A stretch of 14,304 nt of DNA. Origin: Paracoccaceae bacterium. GTDB lineage: Bacteria > Pseudomonadota > Alphaproteobacteria > Rhodobacterales > Rhodobacteraceae. Within the stretch, counting starts at the first letter, position 1. The number at the start of each line of letters is the position of its first letter. Below, piece by piece: positions 13,904 through 14,304 of this stretch. The notes under the pieces were generated by a model. It did no database searches. It saw only the letters and a program-made list of their open reading frames with translations, and had not been told where the DNA came from. The position numbers and the translations under genes were made by a program. The DNA is taken from contig JADZAO010000062.1 in NCBI GenBank assembly GCA_020852535.1, positions 1 to 14,304 on the forward strand, read 5' to 3'.

Positions 13904-13930
13904 GCATAATCTATATTATGCAATATATTG
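13904..13930. repeat. Pair of abutting AT-rich palindromes upstream of rpe
   Basis: GCATAAT (13904-13910), loop CTAT, ATTATGC (13915-13921) make a perfect 7-bp stem. CAATATATTG (13921-13930) is a perfect 10-bp palindrome sharing base 13921. The rest of 13859-13966 is AT-rich spacer with no further feature I can support. Either element could be an operator for the downstream genes. Confidence 0.5.
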
Positions 13931-13966
13931 TGGTTTAAGATCATATAGGTAAGGATCGGATACGGT

Positions 13967-14053
13967 GTGAAATTTCTTAAAAGCTTCATCATCAAAATCT
14001 TCGCAGAAGATTCATTGCCCGACACACTGGCCCCGCCGACACTCCCACTGTAA
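13967..14053 (+). CDS. Possible 28-aa small protein upstream of rpe
   Basis: A GTG-initiated frame of 28 codons ending TAA at 14051-14053. AAGGA (13951-13955) lies eleven bases before the GTG, an acceptable ribosome binding site. The product begins MKFLKSFIIKIFAED, a basic amphipathic, membrane-leaning helix, and ends in a proline-rich tail (LAPPTLPL). The composition looks like a real small membrane-associated peptide, not random translation, but the length is too short to prove coding. A 7-bp inverted repeat, AATCTTC-GCA-GAAGATT (13996-14012), lies within it. It is followed by rpe after 34 bases. No family recognised. Confidence 0.4.
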   Translation: MKFLKSFIIKIFAEDSLPDTLAPPTLPL

Positions 14054-14075
14054 ACTCTCGCACAGAAAGCTTTAG

Positions 14076-14088
14076 TGAGAAGTTCTCA
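14076..14088. repeat. Palindrome abutting the rpe start
   Basis: TGAGAAGTTCTCA is an inverted repeat with six-base arms around a central G; its last base is the A of the rpe ATG. It covers the likely ribosome binding region (GTGAGAAG). It is too tight to fold as RNA, so a DNA-binding site or chance are the alternatives. Confidence 0.35.
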
Positions 14089-14304
14089 TGATATTTTCCC
14101 GTGCGATCAAAATCGCCCCGTCAATTCTGTCAGCAGATTTTGCAAACTTTGGTGCCGAGTGCCGCGCCGTCGAGGCACAAGGTGCAGATTGGGTGCATGT
14201 GGATATCATGGATGGACATTTTGTGCCAAATTTGACTTTTGGACCAGCAACTTGCAAGGCGATCCGTAGACATCTCAAAGGCGTGATGGACGTCCATCTG
14301 ATGA
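14088..14304 (+). CDS. rpe: Ribulose-phosphate 3-epimerase, N-terminal fragment
   Basis: The first 72 codons of ribulose-5-phosphate 3-epimerase, which interconverts ribulose 5-phosphate and xylulose 5-phosphate in the pentose phosphate and Calvin pathways. The gene runs off the right edge with no stop. The sequence shows IAPSILSADFANFG at residues 9-22, with the phosphate/metal-barrel serine and the catalytic aspartate in SADF, then WVHVDIMDGHFVPNLTFGP with the second catalytic aspartate in MDG, then the family's (V)MDVHLM at the window end. ATG 14088 is the only start that gives the usual N-terminus. It is preceded by the AT-rich spacer and the possible small ORF. Confidence 0.93.
   Translation, partial: MIFSRAIKIAPSILSADFANFGAECRAVEAQGADWVHVDIMDGHFVPNLTFGPATCKAIRRHLKGVMDVHLM

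Noticed and set aside
13780..14025. 81-codon minus-strand frame running into the tRNA
   Set aside because: It would be translated through the complement of the tRNA-Arg gene; the 'TQKDSNLRPLPSEGSTLSS' ending is the well-known spurious translation of tRNA sequence.
1..14304. CRISPR arrays, insertion sequences, prophage or toxin-antitoxin genes
   Set aside because: No regularly spaced repeats, transposase or integrase motifs, or terminal inverted repeats were seen. The only direct repeat noted is the 30-base duplication at 12307-12360.

Overview
The window looks like chromosomal DNA of an alphaproteobacterium, most likely from the Rhodobacterales. The main reasons are an IscR-type Rrf2 regulator that has lost the three cluster cysteines of E. 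coli IscR, a SUF operon of the order iscR - class I cysteine desulfurase - sufB - sufC - sufD - two Yip1-like membrane proteins - sufS, and an NDUFAF6-like pseudo-'phytoene synthase'. No species assignment is attempted. I see no phage, transposon, CRISPR or obvious foreign island; this is mostly housekeeping DNA, and most of its interest lies in small ORFs, palindromes and base composition.

Layout. (1) Positions 1-4189, all + strand: the 3' end of cysS, then cimA (citramalate synthase), an NDUFAF6-like protein, an AlkA-like DNA glycosylase and a serine esterase. The genes are tightly packed, with ATGA or TGATG overlaps at two junctions. The 73-base cysS-cimA gap carries two abutting hairpins, one of them a perfect 20-bp palindrome. 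(2) Positions 4320-5702, - strand: an alpha/beta hydrolase, a 41-codon small ORF and a YfbR/HDDC2-like HD-domain phosphohydrolase, apparently one operon. (3) The divergent promoter region 5703-5856, with an 8-bp inverted repeat wrapped around a TTGACT -35-like element. (4) Positions 5857-13711, + strand: the SUF iron-sulfur cluster operon. IscR senses the cluster or iron state; two cysteine desulfurases supply sulfur; SufB-SufC-SufD form the ATP-driven scaffold. Two small multi-pass membrane proteins sit between sufD and sufS, and the 374-base sufB-sufC gap may hold a 62-aa ORF and several hairpins. No sufE, sufT or sufA follows sufS here. (5) Positions 13769-13845: tRNA-Arg(CCG) with encoded CCA. 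(6) Positions 13846-14087: an AT-rich spacer with palindromes and a plausible 28-aa ORF. (7) Position 14088 to the end: the start of rpe.

Base composition changes near the convergent junction at about 4190-4320. To its left the + strand tends to be C-rich over G; to its right it tends to be G-rich over C, including under the minus-strand genes. Genes 1-4189 and 4320-5702 therefore prefer C/T-ending codons and the SUF genes prefer G-ending codons. A switch in this direction is what a replication origin or an inversion breakpoint would leave.
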